This document shows positions 7,767-17,458 of a stretch of 64,000 nt of DNA, in pieces. Made by a program: the position numbers and the translations under genes. The notes beneath the pieces are model-generated. The model was not told where the DNA came from, did no database searches, and saw only the letters and a list, made by a program, of their open reading frames with translations. The stretch covers positions 141,155 through 205,154 of the forward strand of contig NZ_JAAMQM010000012.1 of NCBI RefSeq assembly GCF_013523055.1, given 5' to 3'. This DNA is from Pseudomonas capeferrum (GTDB lineage Bacteria > Pseudomonadota > Gammaproteobacteria > Pseudomonadales > Pseudomonadaceae). Every line of letters starts with the position of its first letter. The stretch's first letter is position 1.

Positions 7767-8579
7767 TCACTCGATCTCGAACAGACCATTGCTCAGCGGG
7801 CCGACGCTCAAGCGCTCGCGTACGTCGTCATCGATGCGTGGATCGTCCGGGCGATAAAGCCTGACCTGACGGTAGGCGTTGATGCGGTTGATCTCTTCGC
7901 CCAGAAACTCCCAGACCACCCGGGTGCAGGCCGGGGTACGCCGGTCGCCGCTGGATACGCCGGTCTTGAGGCCGTTGAGGCGGGTGATGCGGCTTTTGAA
8001 GCTCGGGATGAGAATGGTCTGGCTCATCTCGTTGAGGGTCAGCGACTCGTAGTCGATCAGAAACACCCGATCCTGCAACTGGAACGCCGCCCCCAGATAG
8101 CGACAGCGCACTTCGGCGTGCAGGTCGGTGGCGCTGCTGCGCTCTTGGCGTTCCTGGCGCTCGAACAGGAAGCTGCCACGCTCTTCACGCAGGTGCACAA
8201 GCGAAACCAGGATCGAACCTGGCACCGACATGCAGTTGGAGTATTCGAAATAGTAGCCGCAATAGCGCGAGAGATTGCCAGCCTGCGCGTGCAGCGGCTT
8301 GAACAGCTCGCTGATCGGGTCGCTGGTCTGCCCCGGCTGTTCCGACGCGATGCGCGCGCCGATCAGCCGGGCGAACTGTTCGGGCGGCTGGCTCAGCTCG
8401 TAGTCCTCGACCCCGAAGAAATCGCCGATGCGCTTGAGGTTGTAAGCCGTCGGACGGCTCTGCCCGCTCAGGTACTTGTTGAACTGCGCGCGATTGATCG
8501 TCAGCTGGCGGCAAACCTCTGAGATAGAGCGGTAGTGGCTACAGGCCAGTTTAAGGTTGGTAGCGAAATGATCGCTCAT
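7767..8579 (-). CDS. XRE-type helix-turn-helix transcriptional regulator
   Basis: 270 residues. The N-terminal 60 residues form an XRE-like helix-turn-helix (SISEVCRQLTINRAQFNKYLSGQSRPTAYNLKRIGDFFGV). The longer C-terminal part is not a domain I can name and may sense a ligand. It is divergent from the alanine/sodium symporter gene across a 174-base gap, so it may control that gene and itself. It ends six bases from the converging hydrolase gene. The role is inferred from the DNA-binding domain and position only. Confidence 0.85.
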   Translation of the reverse strand: MSDHFATNLKLACSHYRSISEVCRQLTINRAQFNKYLSGQSRPTAYNLKRIGDFFGVEDYELSQPPEQFARLIGARIASEQPGQTSDPISELFKPLHAQAGNLSRYCGYYFEYSNCMSVPGSILVSLVHLREERGSFLFERQERQERSSATDLHAEVRCRYLGAAFQLQDRVFLIDYESLTLNEMSQTILIPSFKSRITRLNGLKTGVSSGDRRTPACTRVVWEFLGEEINRINAYRQVRLYRPDDPRIDDDVRERLSVGPLSNGLFEIE

Positions 8580-8753
8580 GGATCCCGTCCAAGTGATGCT
8601 ATCGGCGCCAGTTTAGCATCAAGTCGCATCAATTAAGACTAAGGCGCGAAATTGTAACGATAGTTGTCATGGCCAACCATGCGCCCCCGCAACCGACGCA
8701 GCGACGTCGGCCTACCGTCTTTCATGCAAAAAATAAGAATCGAGGTCGTTTCA

Positions 8754-10196
8754 ATGCTCGAAGTGCTCAATGATTTCCTCTCGGGGAAACTCCTCATCGT
8801 CCTGATCGTCGGACTGGGCAGTTACTTCACCATCCGCTCGCGGTTTGTCCAATTCCGTCACTTCGGCCACATGTTTGGCGTGTTCAAGGAATCCTTGCGC
8901 GGCCAGGCCGGCCAGTTGAGCTCTTTCCAGGCACTGATGCTGAGCCTGGCCGGCCGCGTCGGCGCAGGCAACATCGCAGGCGTCGGTATCGCCGTGACCC
9001 TGGGTGGTCCAGGTGCCGTGTTCTGGATGTGGGTGACCGCGCTGGTGGGCATGTCGTCCAGCTTCTTCGAGTGCACCCTGGCGCAGGTCTACAAGCGCGC
9101 CGACGGTGATGGCCTGTACCGTGGCGGCCCTGCCTACTACATCCAGCATGGCTTGAAGCTCAAGACCATGGCGGTGGTGTTTGCCCTGCTGCTGCTGGTG
9201 ACCTACGGCTTCGCCTTCAACGGCCTGCAGTCGTACACCGTCACCCACTCGCTGCAAAATGCCTTCGGCTTCGATCCCAAGCACACCGGCATTACCCTGG
9301 CCGTACTGCTGGCCATCGTATTTCTGGGTGGCATCAAGCGCATCGCCGCGGTTTCCGATCTCCTGGTACCGGTCAAGACCCTGGCCTACATCGGCGTGAC
9401 GCTGTACGTCATCGGCAGCCAGATCGAACATGTCCCGGCCATGCTGGAAACCATCTTCAAGAGCGCATTCGGCCTTGACCCAGCCTTCGGCGGCCTGTTG
9501 GGCAGCGCCATCGTCATGGGCGTGAAACGCGGCGTGTTCGCCAACGAAGCGGGTCTTGGCAGTGCGCCGAACGTCGCCGCCGTCGCCGCTGTTCGCCATC
9601 CCGGCGCGCAAGGCGTGGTACAGGCATTCAGCGTCTTCCTCGACACCTTCGTGATCTGCACCTGCACCGCGCTGCTGATCCTGCTGTCGGGCTTCTACAC
9701 GCCGGGTTTCGAAGGTGACGGCATCGTCCTGACCCAGAACTCCCTGGCAGCCGTGGTGGGTGACTGGGGTCGTCTGTTCGTCAGCGTCGCACTGTCGCTG
9801 TTCGTCTTCACCTGCATTCTCTACAACTACTACCTGGGCGAAAACAGTCTGCTGTTCCTCACCCGCAATCGCGTCGTTCTGATGGGCTACCGTGGGCTGG
9901 TACTGGCGCTGATCGTCTGGGGTTCGGTACAGAACCTGACGACCGTGTTCGCCTTTGCCGACATCACCATGACCTGTCTGGCGTTCGTCAACCTGATCGC
10001 CCTGGCCATGCTGTTCAAGGTCGGTCTGCGGGTCATGCGCGACTACGATGACCAGCGTCGCGCCGGCATCAAGCAGCCGGTCTTCGACTCTTCCAAGTTC
10101 CCTGAGCTGGATCTGGACCGCGCCGCATGGCCAGCCAATCCACAAGTTGAAACGGTTGCCGACAAGGCTGTGGGCCAGGCCCGCACCCAAGGCTGA
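8754..10196 (+). CDS. Alanine/glycine:sodium symporter (AGCS family)
   Basis: 480 residues, typical for AGCS inner-membrane carriers that take up alanine or glycine with sodium. Family marks are [30 protein letters not shown] near residue 60, the NEAGLGSAPNVAA motif in the centre, and about ten hydrophobic segments. I chose ATG 8754 (MLEVLNDFLSGK) because it follows GAGGT at a good distance and matches the family start; an in-frame TTG at 8664 would add 30 non-conserved residues. A hairpin terminator follows. The divergent XRE-type gene is a candidate regulator. Confidence 0.92.
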   Translation: MLEVLNDFLSGKLLIVLIVGLGSYFTIRSRFVQFRHFGHMFGVFKESLRGQAGQLSSFQALMLSLAGRVGAGNIAGVGIAVTLGGPGAVFWMWVTALVGMSSSFFECTLAQVYKRADGDGLYRGGPAYYIQHGLKLKTMAVVFALLLLVTYGFAFNGLQSYTVTHSLQNAFGFDPKHTGITLAVLLAIVFLGGIKRIAAVSDLLVPVKTLAYIGVTLYVIGSQIEHVPAMLETIFKSAFGLDPAFGGLLGSAIVMGVKRGVFANEAGLGSAPNVAAVAAVRHPGAQGVVQAFSVFLDTFVICTCTALLILLSGFYTPGFEGDGIVLTQNSLAAVVGDWGRLFVSVALSLFVFTCILYNYYLGENSLLFLTRNRVVLMGYRGLVLALIVWGSVQNLTTVFAFADITMTCLAFVNLIALAMLFKVGLRVMRDYDDQRRAGIKQPVFDSSKFPELDLDRAAWPANPQVETVADKAVGQARTQG

Positions 10197-10209
10197 TACT
10201 CTCCCCTGC

Positions 10210-10238
10210 CAGCCGCCCCGTCAGTGGGCGGCTGCCTT
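10210..10238 (+). terminator. Rho-independent terminator after the symporter gene
   Basis: A perfect 9-base-pair stem (CAGCCGCCC with GGGCGGCTG) and a 7-base loop, followed by CCTTTT, begin 13 bases after the stop codon. Confidence 0.8.
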
Positions 10239-10266
10239 TTCCCGCTCATCGCTACGGAATGCTCCC

Positions 10267-11256
10267 ATGCGTGCAGTCAAGAATCTCCTCGTCCTTTACA
10301 CCGGTGGCACCATTGGCATGCTGCAGAGCCCCGAGGGCCTGGCGCCAGCCGGAGGCTTCGAAGCGCGGATGCGCGAATACCTGACGCGGTTGCCGAATGC
10401 CCCTTCGCTGCAGTGGTCCTTGCGCGAACTGAATCCGCTCATCGACAGCGCCAACATGCAACAGTCCAACTGGCTGGCCATGCGCGACGCTATCGTCGAG
10501 GCGGTGGAACGTGACGGGCACGATGGTGTGCTGGTGCTGCACGGCACCGACACCCTGGCCTATAGCGCCGCGGCGCTGTCGTTCCTGTTGCTCGGCCTGC
10601 CAGTACCGGTGCTGCTGACCGGCTCGATGCTGCCGGCGGGGGCGCCGGACAGCGATGCCTGGGATAACCTGCTCGGTGCCCTGCGCCTGTTCGAAAGTGG
10701 TCTGGAAGATGGCGTGCAGCTGTACTTCCACGATCAACTGCTGCATGGCTGCCGAGCCTCGAAACTGCGCAGCGAAGCCTTCGACGCTTTCGCCGCGCTG
10801 CCCCGTCATCGCGACGGCGAACGGGCCGCGGCCATTCCTTCGGTGCTGGACTATCGCCAGCCGCGCCAACCGGTGAAGCTGGCAGTGTTGCCGGTGTTCC
10901 CCGGCTTGCAGGCCGAACACCTGCGCGGTCTGCTCGACAGCGGCGTGCATGGCATGGTGCTGGAATGCTATGGCAGCGGGACTGGCCCATCCGATGATCA
11001 GGCGCTGCTCGATGCGCTGCACGATGCCCGCCAGGGCGGTGTGGTAATCGTTGCGATCAGCCAGTGCCCGGTGGGATCAGTGGTGTTCGATACCTACGCG
11101 GCGGGCAGCCGCTTGCGCGATACCGGGCTGGTCAGCGGTGGCGGCATGACCCGCGAGGCGGCGCTGGGCAAGTTGTTCGGGCTGCTGGGGGCCGGCCTGG
11201 ATGTGCAGGCGGCGGAGCACTGGTTTGCTCTAGACCTGTGTGGGGAGCGGGCCTGA
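10267..11256 (+). CDS. ansA: Type I L-asparaginase
   Basis: 329 residues with no signal peptide, as expected for the cytoplasmic type I enzyme that splits asparagine to aspartate and ammonia. The first catalytic Thr is in LLVLYTGGTIGM (residues 8-19) and the second in LVLHGTDTLAY; a typical GSMLPAGAPDSDAWDN follows. The start at ATG 10267 gives the family N-terminus; the open frame extends upstream to 10048 only as overlap with the symporter gene. It lies after the symporter terminator, so it is probably transcribed separately. Related glutaminase-asparaginases cannot be fully excluded. Confidence 0.9.
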   Translation: MRAVKNLLVLYTGGTIGMLQSPEGLAPAGGFEARMREYLTRLPNAPSLQWSLRELNPLIDSANMQQSNWLAMRDAIVEAVERDGHDGVLVLHGTDTLAYSAAALSFLLLGLPVPVLLTGSMLPAGAPDSDAWDNLLGALRLFESGLEDGVQLYFHDQLLHGCRASKLRSEAFDAFAALPRHRDGERAAAIPSVLDYRQPRQPVKLAVLPVFPGLQAEHLRGLLDSGVHGMVLECYGSGTGPSDDQALLDALHDARQGGVVIVAISQCPVGSVVFDTYAAGSRLRDTGLVSGGGMTREAALGKLFGLLGAGLDVQAAEHWFALDLCGERA

Positions 11257-11268
11257 AGGCCGCTCTTT
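11245..11268 (+). terminator. Terminator overlapping the end of ansA
   Basis: The stem GAGCGG(G)CCT / AGGCCGCTC, with one bulged G, holds the ansA stop codon in its loop and is followed by TTTC. It is short and has a weak T-run. Confidence 0.6.
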
Positions 11269-11354
11269 CAGGGTCAACGTACTTCTGGGGGAGCGGCGGT
11301 CCGCCGATGCGATTTACCCGCGAAGAAGTCGACTTCGGCCTACTGTAGGAAAGA
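11269..11354. repeat. Degenerate REP-like sequence
   Basis: The stretch around 11312-11347 contains TTTACCCGCGAAGA, which resembles the core of the short extragenic palindromes of P. putida, next to a partly matching arm and CTACTGTAGG. The match is from memory and imperfect. Confidence 0.3.
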
Positions 11355-11450
11355 TGGCGGAAGGCAGCGGGAGTCGAACCTGCCCGGGAACGGATGCCGT
11401 CCCCAACCGGGTTTGAAGCCCGGCCGCGCCACCGGGCGCGATTGCCTTCC
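11355..11450 (-). tRNA. selC: tRNA-Sec (anticodon TCA)
   Basis: A 96-base tRNA with the anticodon TCA in GCTTCAAAC, an 8-base-pair-type long acceptor (GGAAGGC.../...GCCTTCC) and a long variable arm (GGGACGGCATCCGTTCCC). It has the GTTCGA T-loop, and CCA is encoded (TGG at 11355-11357 on the plus strand). These are the marks of selenocysteine tRNA. It sits six bases beyond the end of selB (11457), next to selA and the selenoprotein gene it serves. Confidence 0.97.
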
Positions 11451-11456
11451 TTGGAC

Positions 11457-13376
11457 TCAGCGCCAGACCTGCCTGGCCAGGTCGCTGTCGACACGGATGT
11501 AACGCTGGTCGGCGACCCTGCGGGTCAGCCCGATACGGTCGAAATACTCGAGAATCTGCACACTGCGCTTGCGACCGATGCCCAACATATCGCGAAATGC
11601 CGCAACCTGCACCACCGGATTGCCGTCTGCATGTTCCAGCAGCATGCCCGCCATGCGTTGCAGCGTCGTCTCGGGGTAGAACAAGTCGCGCACTACTTGA
11701 TGAACCACGCCCAACCGAGCCAGCTTGCGCAACAGCAGACGTACCTCGCCTTCTTCATGATGTTCGGCAACGGCCAGGGTCCTCACCCAGGGCGGATCGA
11801 AAGCGCCTTCCAACAGCCTGGGCTGAAGATGGGCCCACAAGGCGGTATCGGCCTCGCTCAGTCGAGCCTGGTGAGTCGGCAAGTGCAGCCAGGGACCGCT
11901 GCTGGCGATCTCACCGCTGCCCAGCAGCTCATCGACCAGACTGACGAATGCCGGCCGCTCCAAGGGCAAGGCCGCGAATCGGCGCAAACGGTCCCGATCC
12001 GGCCCCAGTTGATCGGGCTCCTGCTCGTGAAACGACGCCAACTGTTCCAAGACCTGCCGCTTCACCGCTTGCCAATGCCGGCTGGAAAACAGCAGGTGCC
12101 CCTGCCGAGTGGCGACGAGCTCGAGCCCGCCCGGCAACACCCAGCTGTCGCGCGGACGGTTGAACTGCCGCGCCAGACGTTGCGGATCAAGGCCGCCAGG
12201 CGCCGCTTCCAGCAATCCGGGCAGCGCCTGTTCGAGATCCACGACACTGGCCAGTACCTGCAATTGGTTCAGCCGCCCTTCGCTGCGGCGTTGTCGACTC
12301 GGCGCAAAGGGGTCCAGTACCCGCCCACCGCCCAGGGTCCGCTGGGCTCGCTGATCTCGCAATACAAGACGGTCACCATGCACCGCCTGCATCGGTGAGT
12401 TGAGCAGAAGCTGGGCGAAGGCTCGCTGACCCGGAAGCAGAGTTTCGCCCTGCAGCAACGCGACTCGGGCCGTGACATCCTGCGTCCCCAGGTGCACATG
12501 GACAGCGCTGAAGTGCTTGAACGCGCGCGCTTCGCCCGGCAGCAGGCTCAGCTCGATATCGATGCGTGTCGTGGTCGCGTGGAGCCATTCAGTCACCAGC
12601 CAGTCGCCCCGGTGGATATGCTCGAGCGCCAGACGTTCGGCACTGATGTTCAGCGCCACGCGCTGTCCTGCCTCGGCGATCGGCGCGGGCTCGTTTTGCG
12701 CATGCAGGCCACGTACTCGGACCGGCTTGCCGGCTTTGCCCAGCACCAGCGTATCGCCTGCGCCGACCCGTCCGGCCAGCGCGGTGCCGGTGACCACGAT
12801 ACCTGCCCCCGAGACTGCGAAGGCGCGGTCTATCGCCAGGCGGAATGCACCTTCCGCACTACGCTGGCGGACCGTTTCCTGGGCCGTGAGCAGCGCGCGG
12901 CGCAAAGGGTCGATGCCCTCTCCAGTCTGGCTTGATAACGCAAATCGTGGCGCGTGCGCGTAGGGGCCGCTCGATAGCAACTCGATCACCTGTGCATGCA
13001 CTTCGTCGACACGTTGCGGTCCGACCCGATCGCATTTGCTGATCACCACCAGCGCCTGAGGGATGCCCAGCAGCTCGATGATCGACAGATGCTCACGCGT
13101 CTGCGGCATGACCCCATCGTCGGCCGCTACCACCAGCAGCACCAGATCGATGCCGTGGGCGCCTGCCAGCATGTTGTGGATGAACCGCTCATGGCCCGGC
13201 ACATCGATGAAGCCGGTCAGCGGAGCGCCCTCGGCCAAGGCGGCATAGCGATAACCCAGATCGATGGTCATGCCCCGGGCACGCTCCTCCTGGCGCTGGT
13301 CGCCCGTTTGACCGGTCAGGGCCTGCAGCAAGGCGGTCTTGCCATGGTCGATATGCCCCGCGGTCCCTACGATCAC
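11457..13376 (-). CDS. selB: Selenocysteine-specific elongation factor SelB
   Basis: 639 residues. It brings Sec-tRNA to the ribosome at a UGA that carries a SECIS hairpin. The N-terminal third is an EF-Tu-like GTPase (G1 GHIDHGKT, G3 DVPGHE, G4 SKCD), followed by beta-barrel domains. The C-terminal third is winged-helix repeats that bind SECIS RNA (for example [24 protein letters not shown] near the end). The start is GTG 13376, overlapping the selA stop as GTGA, which gives the family start [14 protein letters not shown]. The frame is open further upstream inside selA, but those residues are not SelB-like. Confidence 0.96.
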   Translation of the reverse strand: MIVGTAGHIDHGKTALLQALTGQTGDQRQEERARGMTIDLGYRYAALAEGAPLTGFIDVPGHERFIHNMLAGAHGIDLVLLVVAADDGVMPQTREHLSIIELLGIPQALVVISKCDRVGPQRVDEVHAQVIELLSSGPYAHAPRFALSSQTGEGIDPLRRALLTAQETVRQRSAEGAFRLAIDRAFAVSGAGIVVTGTALAGRVGAGDTLVLGKAGKPVRVRGLHAQNEPAPIAEAGQRVALNISAERLALEHIHRGDWLVTEWLHATTTRIDIELSLLPGEARAFKHFSAVHVHLGTQDVTARVALLQGETLLPGQRAFAQLLLNSPMQAVHGDRLVLRDQRAQRTLGGGRVLDPFAPSRQRRSEGRLNQLQVLASVVDLEQALPGLLEAAPGGLDPQRLARQFNRPRDSWVLPGGLELVATRQGHLLFSSRHWQAVKRQVLEQLASFHEQEPDQLGPDRDRLRRFAALPLERPAFVSLVDELLGSGEIASSGPWLHLPTHQARLSEADTALWAHLQPRLLEGAFDPPWVRTLAVAEHHEEGEVRLLLRKLARLGVVHQVVRDLFYPETTLQRMAGMLLEHADGNPVVQVAAFRDMLGIGRKRSVQILEYFDRIGLTRRVADQRYIRVDSDLARQVWR

Positions 13377-14800
13377 TGCACGGGCCCCAATTGCAGCGCG
13401 GGCAGTTGCGCGAGCCATTGCGCCTCATCATCCAACTGACGCAGGTCGAGCCACAGCGCGTCCGCATCTATGCGACCGAGCACGGGCACCGGCAATGCGC
13501 GCAAGGCGCGCTCGAGCACGTGCAGGCTGCGGCTACGCAGGCGCTTGGGTACCTGCGGGCGCAGGCACAGGGCCGCGCTCGGCAGCCGTGCGACAGGCTG
13601 GCTGCCGCTGCCGATCATGCCCAGTACAGGCTCGACGCTCACCGTCCATTGTTCGCCCAACGCAGAAGCCAAGGACGCGGCCAGGCGTTCACCCTGGGAG
13701 GCGATCTCGGCCTGGGGACGTGTCAACAGACGCAAGCTGGGCAGGCGTTCGGCCAGGCGATCGGGGTCGCGATACAGCGCGAGTACAGCCTCGAGGGCAG
13801 CAAGGGTGAGCTTGTCGACGCGCAAGGCGCGTTTCAGCGGATTCTTCTTGATCCTGGCAATCAGGTCCTTGCGTCCGACGATGATCCCGGCCTGAGGTCC
13901 GCCCAACAGCTTGTCGCCGCTGAACGTGACGATATCGGCACCATCGGCCAGCGCCTGACGTACGGTCGGCTCGGCCGGCAGCCCCCAACGCGTGAGGTCG
14001 AGCAAGCTTCCGCTACCCAGGTCTTCCAGCAGCGGCAGGTCGTGCTGATGGGCTATCTGCGCCAGTTGCGCGGTAGGCACCTGAGTAGTGAAGCCCTGGA
14101 TGCTGTAGTTGCTGCAGTGCACGCGCATCAGCAAACCGGTACGCGGCCCGATGGCGGCTTCGTAATCGCGGGCGTGGGTGCGATTGGTCGTGCCCACCTC
14201 GTGCAAGCGGACGCCAGCGCGGGCCATGATGTCTGGAATCCGGAAAGCACCGCCGATCTCGATCAGTTCGCCTCGCGAAATGACCCCTTCCTTGCGTGCC
14301 CCCAGGCTATTGAGCGCCAGCAGGACAGCAGCGGCGTTGTTGTTGACCACGGTGACGGCTTCGGCGCCTGTCAGATCGCGAATGAGGCCTTCGATCAGAT
14401 CATCGCGATCACCGCGCTTGCCAGTAGCCAGGTCGAATTCCAGGTTGAGCGGATAGCGGGCAGCCAGTTGCACCGCTTCCACCGCCTCTTCGGGCAGCAA
14501 GGCACGGCCAAGGTTGGTATGCAGCACCGTGCCGGTGAGGTTGAACACTCGCCGGATACGACTCTGCTGCTGGCTGGCCAGGCGCTCGCCAACACGTCCC
14601 AGCAGGACGTCGGCTGTCAGCTCCGGGGCGCTCAGTTCTCCAAGCCTGGTGGGCTCGCGCAGATCCTCCATCAAGCCGCGCAGGATCGCCAGGGTGGCAT
14701 CGCGGCCGTGGCGCGTGATCAGCGGTTGGCAGGTGGGATGGCGCAGCAAGGTATCGATCGAGGGCAGGCGCAAGGGCCTGTCAGGGAGACTCGAGGGCAT
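13373..14800 (-). CDS. selA: L-seryl-tRNA(Sec) selenium transferase SelA
   Basis: 475 residues. This PLP enzyme turns Ser-tRNA(Sec) into Sec-tRNA(Sec) using selenophosphate. The PLP lysine lies in [19 protein letters not shown], and the N-terminal tRNA-binding segment starts with [16 protein letters not shown]. Other family marks are [12 protein letters not shown] and [15 protein letters not shown]. It overlaps selB by four bases (GTGA), so SelA and SelB are translationally coupled. A 123-base gap separates it from fdhE with no clear terminator, so it is probably also read from the fdo promoter. Confidence 0.97.
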   Translation of the reverse strand: MPSSLPDRPLRLPSIDTLLRHPTCQPLITRHGRDATLAILRGLMEDLREPTRLGELSAPELTADVLLGRVGERLASQQQSRIRRVFNLTGTVLHTNLGRALLPEEAVEAVQLAARYPLNLEFDLATGKRGDRDDLIEGLIRDLTGAEAVTVVNNNAAAVLLALNSLGARKEGVISRGELIEIGGAFRIPDIMARAGVRLHEVGTTNRTHARDYEAAIGPRTGLLMRVHCSNYSIQGFTTQVPTAQLAQIAHQHDLPLLEDLGSGSLLDLTRWGLPAEPTVRQALADGADIVTFSGDKLLGGPQAGIIVGRKDLIARIKKNPLKRALRVDKLTLAALEAVLALYRDPDRLAERLPSLRLLTRPQAEIASQGERLAASLASALGEQWTVSVEPVLGMIGSGSQPVARLPSAALCLRPQVPKRLRSRSLHVLERALRALPVPVLGRIDADALWLDLRQLDDEAQWLAQLPALQLGPVQ

Positions 14801-14923
14801 ATGGCGTTGAGACCTTTTGCTGATTCATTGTCTGGACAAGTGCTGTGGCATGACCAATCCATCAGGTCGCCGCTGCGATGGGCGCGGCGGCGTGGCGGTA
14901 GCGTCGAAACCCAGTCTAGACCT

Positions 14924-15895
14924 TCAGCCGCCGCCCGGCGCCAGCATCAGGTTGGGGGCAAGCCGCTGGAAGCCTTCTTCGCCCAGGCGCAGGTCAAGCG
15001 CCAGGCTGGCCAGGTCGTCGGCCAAGGGCTCTGCGGCGGCGTCATTCTCCAGATAGCATTGCTTGAGGTAGACCTGGCAACCCGGACAGCATTCGGCATG
15101 CAGCGCAGCCTTGCCTGCGCGGTGTCGGTCATCCGCGAGACTGGTATAGCGCAGGTCCTTGCTCGACTCGCAATACACGCACTTGACCCGCACCACGTGC
15201 CACTCGCAGGCGCACAACGAGCAGGCAAGATACCTCAGGCCGTTGTGACGACCACGGTTACGCACGAGCCCGGCCATGGCGGGCGAGCCGCAGCAGGGAC
15301 ATTGGCCAAGGCTGCCGACCGCCTTCAGCTCCTGATTGGGCAACGCCAACAGCCAACTGCTCCATGCTGCCTGCAATGCCGCGCCAATGAAGGGTACCAA
15401 TGCGGCCGGCAAGGCGTCGTAATGACCGCCCAGCAAGGCGATGGCCCAGACCGTGCGCTGCTGCTCGCTACTGTCACGCAGTTGCCGGACAGCTTCGGAC
15501 ACCGCGCTGTTGCCAGAAGGTGGCAGGTGTTCGAGCAACGCCTGCAGCCAAGGCTGCCATGCACCTTCACGCACCAAGCTGTCGGCGGCCAGCGGCGGCA
15601 GGCCATGACTGAGGCACAGACGCTGACGTTCGGCTGCCACGGGCAGGTCCGTCGGTGGATTCTCCAGCAGTTGCTGCTGGGTACGACAGAGGTCGGCGAT
15701 CAGTCGCAGGTAGTCTGCAAAAGCGTGTCCTTCAGCCAGGTGTTCGAGACGCGCGGCGCGATGCTCGAAGAGGTTGGCGGACGGCAGGTGCAGAAAGGGT
15801 GGCGCGGTAGCGGCCGCCTCGATCTGCCCAGGTTCGAGAATCGTGCTCAAGCTGTCATCCTTCTTTTTGGCCGGGGCGCCGGGCTGGTTTGTCAC
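14924..15895 (-). CDS. fdhE: Formate dehydrogenase accessory protein FdhE
   Basis: 323 residues. FdhE is a cytoplasmic assembly factor that binds the formate dehydrogenase catalytic subunit before Tat export. The family's Cys pairs are present in the C-terminal half: CPCCGSPA, CSLCACEW, CVYCES and CCPGCQ. The start is a GTG at 15895 preceded by GGGAAG. It overlaps the end of fdoI by 41 bases, which ties its translation to the enzyme operon. This is the usual place for fdhE after fdoGHI. Confidence 0.94.
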   Translation of the reverse strand: MTNQPGAPAKKKDDSLSTILEPGQIEAAATAPPFLHLPSANLFEHRAARLEHLAEGHAFADYLRLIADLCRTQQQLLENPPTDLPVAAERQRLCLSHGLPPLAADSLVREGAWQPWLQALLEHLPPSGNSAVSEAVRQLRDSSEQQRTVWAIALLGGHYDALPAALVPFIGAALQAAWSSWLLALPNQELKAVGSLGQCPCCGSPAMAGLVRNRGRHNGLRYLACSLCACEWHVVRVKCVYCESSKDLRYTSLADDRHRAGKAALHAECCPGCQVYLKQCYLENDAAAEPLADDLASLALDLRLGEEGFQRLAPNLMLAPGGG

Positions 15896-16511
15896 CGGTC
15901 ACTTCCCGATACCATAACTCATGATGCTTGCGGGCCCAGGCACGGCTGACCCAACCATGCAGCATCGCGCCCATGGATCCCTTGATCCAGATACCGGCGT
16001 AGATGTGCACGATGATGCTCAGCACCAGCACGAATGCCGCGAACGCGTGCAGCAAGCTGGCCAGACGAAGGCTACCGATACCGAAATAGGCGCTGAACCA
16101 GGCACGCCATATCACGATACCGCTGACCAGCAGTACCAGCATGCATACCAGCAAGGTCCAGAACAGCAGCTTCTGACCCGCGTTGTATTTGCCGATCGCC
16201 GGCACGCCCTCTTCCTTGTTGAGCATTACCCGATCAATGCGGCGTAACCAGAGCCGGTCATTGGCATCGATGAAGTTGGCGCGCCAGAAGCGTATGACCA
16301 GCCCGACGAAAAACACGAACATTGCCACTCCGAGGTACGGGTGCAGGACCCGCGTCCAAGGCCCGCCACCGAAGAGGTGGCTGAGCCAGAACAGCGCCGG
16401 ATGGAACAGCGCCAGCCCCGACAGCCCGGCAGTGACGAACAGGATCGCCACGATCCAGTGGTTGGTGCGCTGATTGGCGGTGTAGCGAAGGATCGGTTCA
16501 CGATCGTTCAT
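15855..16511 (-). CDS. fdoI: Formate dehydrogenase gamma subunit, cytochrome b556
   Basis: 218 residues with four membrane segments (about 20-40, 55-75, 115-135 and 150-175). It anchors the enzyme in the inner membrane and passes electrons from the iron-sulfur subunit to quinone through two b haems. Likely haem His residues stand in [22 protein letters not shown] and [21 protein letters not shown]. It overlaps fdoH by four bases (ATGA) and fdhE by 41. The E. coli relatives FdnI and FdoI are equally good names. Confidence 0.94.
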   Translation of the reverse strand: MNDREPILRYTANQRTNHWIVAILFVTAGLSGLALFHPALFWLSHLFGGGPWTRVLHPYLGVAMFVFFVGLVIRFWRANFIDANDRLWLRRIDRVMLNKEEGVPAIGKYNAGQKLLFWTLLVCMLVLLVSGIVIWRAWFSAYFGIGSLRLASLLHAFAAFVLVLSIIVHIYAGIWIKGSMGAMLHGWVSRAWARKHHELWYREVTGDKPARRPGQKEG

Positions 16512-17458
16512 GGCCGTTGCTCCTCTTGCCCGCCGGGCTTGCCTGGATCGTAGACATGGACCGCCGGATCTACCTGCCGCACGCCGTTATCCACAGGTTC
16601 GGAGTGCTCGTCATCTTCGACCCTCTGGGGGCCGACCCGAACATAATGGAAGAACCCGGCCACCACCGCGGCGCCCATGGCAAATAGCGCCAGCGGCTTG
16701 GTGATGCCCTTCCACAAGCCGACCAGTGGGCTGATCACCGGCTGGTCCGGCAAGCCCGCGTAGATACGCGGTGTATCGGCATGGTGCAGTACGTACATCA
16801 CATGGGTTCCGCCGACCCCATCGGGATCGTACAAACCGGCATTGTCGAAGCCCCGGGACTTGAGGTCGACGATGCGCTCGGCCGCATGCTCCTTCATATC
16901 ATCCTTGGTGCCGAAGACGATCGCACCGGTAGGACAGGTCTTTACGCAAGCCGGCTCCAGTCCGACAGCCACACGGTCGGAACACAGGCTGCATTTGTAG
17001 GCCTTGTGATCCTTCTGCGAAATCCGCGGGATGTTGAACGGGCAGCCGGTAATGCAATAGCCGCAACCGATGCAGTGGTCCTGGTTGAAGTCGACGATGC
17101 CGTTGGCCAGCTTGATGATGGCACCCGGGCTCGGGCAGGCCTTCAGGCAACCTGGCTCGGCGCAGTGCATGCAGCCGTCCTTGCGAATCAGCCATTCCAG
17201 GTTGCCGTCATCCCGTTCGTGCTCGGTGAAGCGCATCAGGGTCCAGCTCTGGGCGGTCAGGTCCTGGGGATTGTCGTAGGTGCCATGACTGTGACCGACT
17301 TCGTCTCGCAGCTCGTTCCATTCCGAGCACGCCACCTGGCAGGCCTTGCAGCCAATGCACTTGGTGGTATCGATCAGCTTGGCCACCTCCTGCTGGTGAC
17401 GCGCCGAAGGCGGCACGGTCGTGGTGGCCGAACGGGCGATGATATCTTGGCTGGCCAT
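16508..17458 (-). CDS. fdoH: Formate dehydrogenase beta subunit, four [4Fe-4S]
   Basis: 316 residues. It carries four Cys groups for [4Fe-4S] clusters: [35 protein letters not shown], and CSLC with CVKTC. One C-terminal membrane segment ([17 protein letters not shown]) is near residue 270. It links the selenium/molybdenum subunit to cytochrome b. The first base of its ATG is the last base of the fdoG stop codon (TGATG), and its own stop overlaps fdoI by four bases. Tight coupling suggests equal synthesis of the three subunits. Confidence 0.96.
   Translation of the reverse strand: MASQDIIARSATTTVPPSARHQQEVAKLIDTTKCIGCKACQVACSEWNELRDEVGHSHGTYDNPQDLTAQSWTLMRFTEHERDDGNLEWLIRKDGCMHCAEPGCLKACPSPGAIIKLANGIVDFNQDHCIGCGYCITGCPFNIPRISQKDHKAYKCSLCSDRVAVGLEPACVKTCPTGAIVFGTKDDMKEHAAERIVDLKSRGFDNAGLYDPDGVGGTHVMYVLHHADTPRIYAGLPDQPVISPLVGLWKGITKPLALFAMGAAVVAGFFHYVRVGPQRVEDDEHSEPVDNGVRQVDPAVHVYDPGKPGGQEEQRP

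Noticed and set aside
8751..10190. A 479-codon minus-strand frame opposite the symporter gene
   Set aside because: The plus-strand product is a clear AGCS carrier; the other frame has no hydrophobic or domain pattern.
13391..15949. An 852-codon plus-strand frame opposite selA and fdhE
   Set aside because: It covers two well-supported minus-strand genes and resembles no family.
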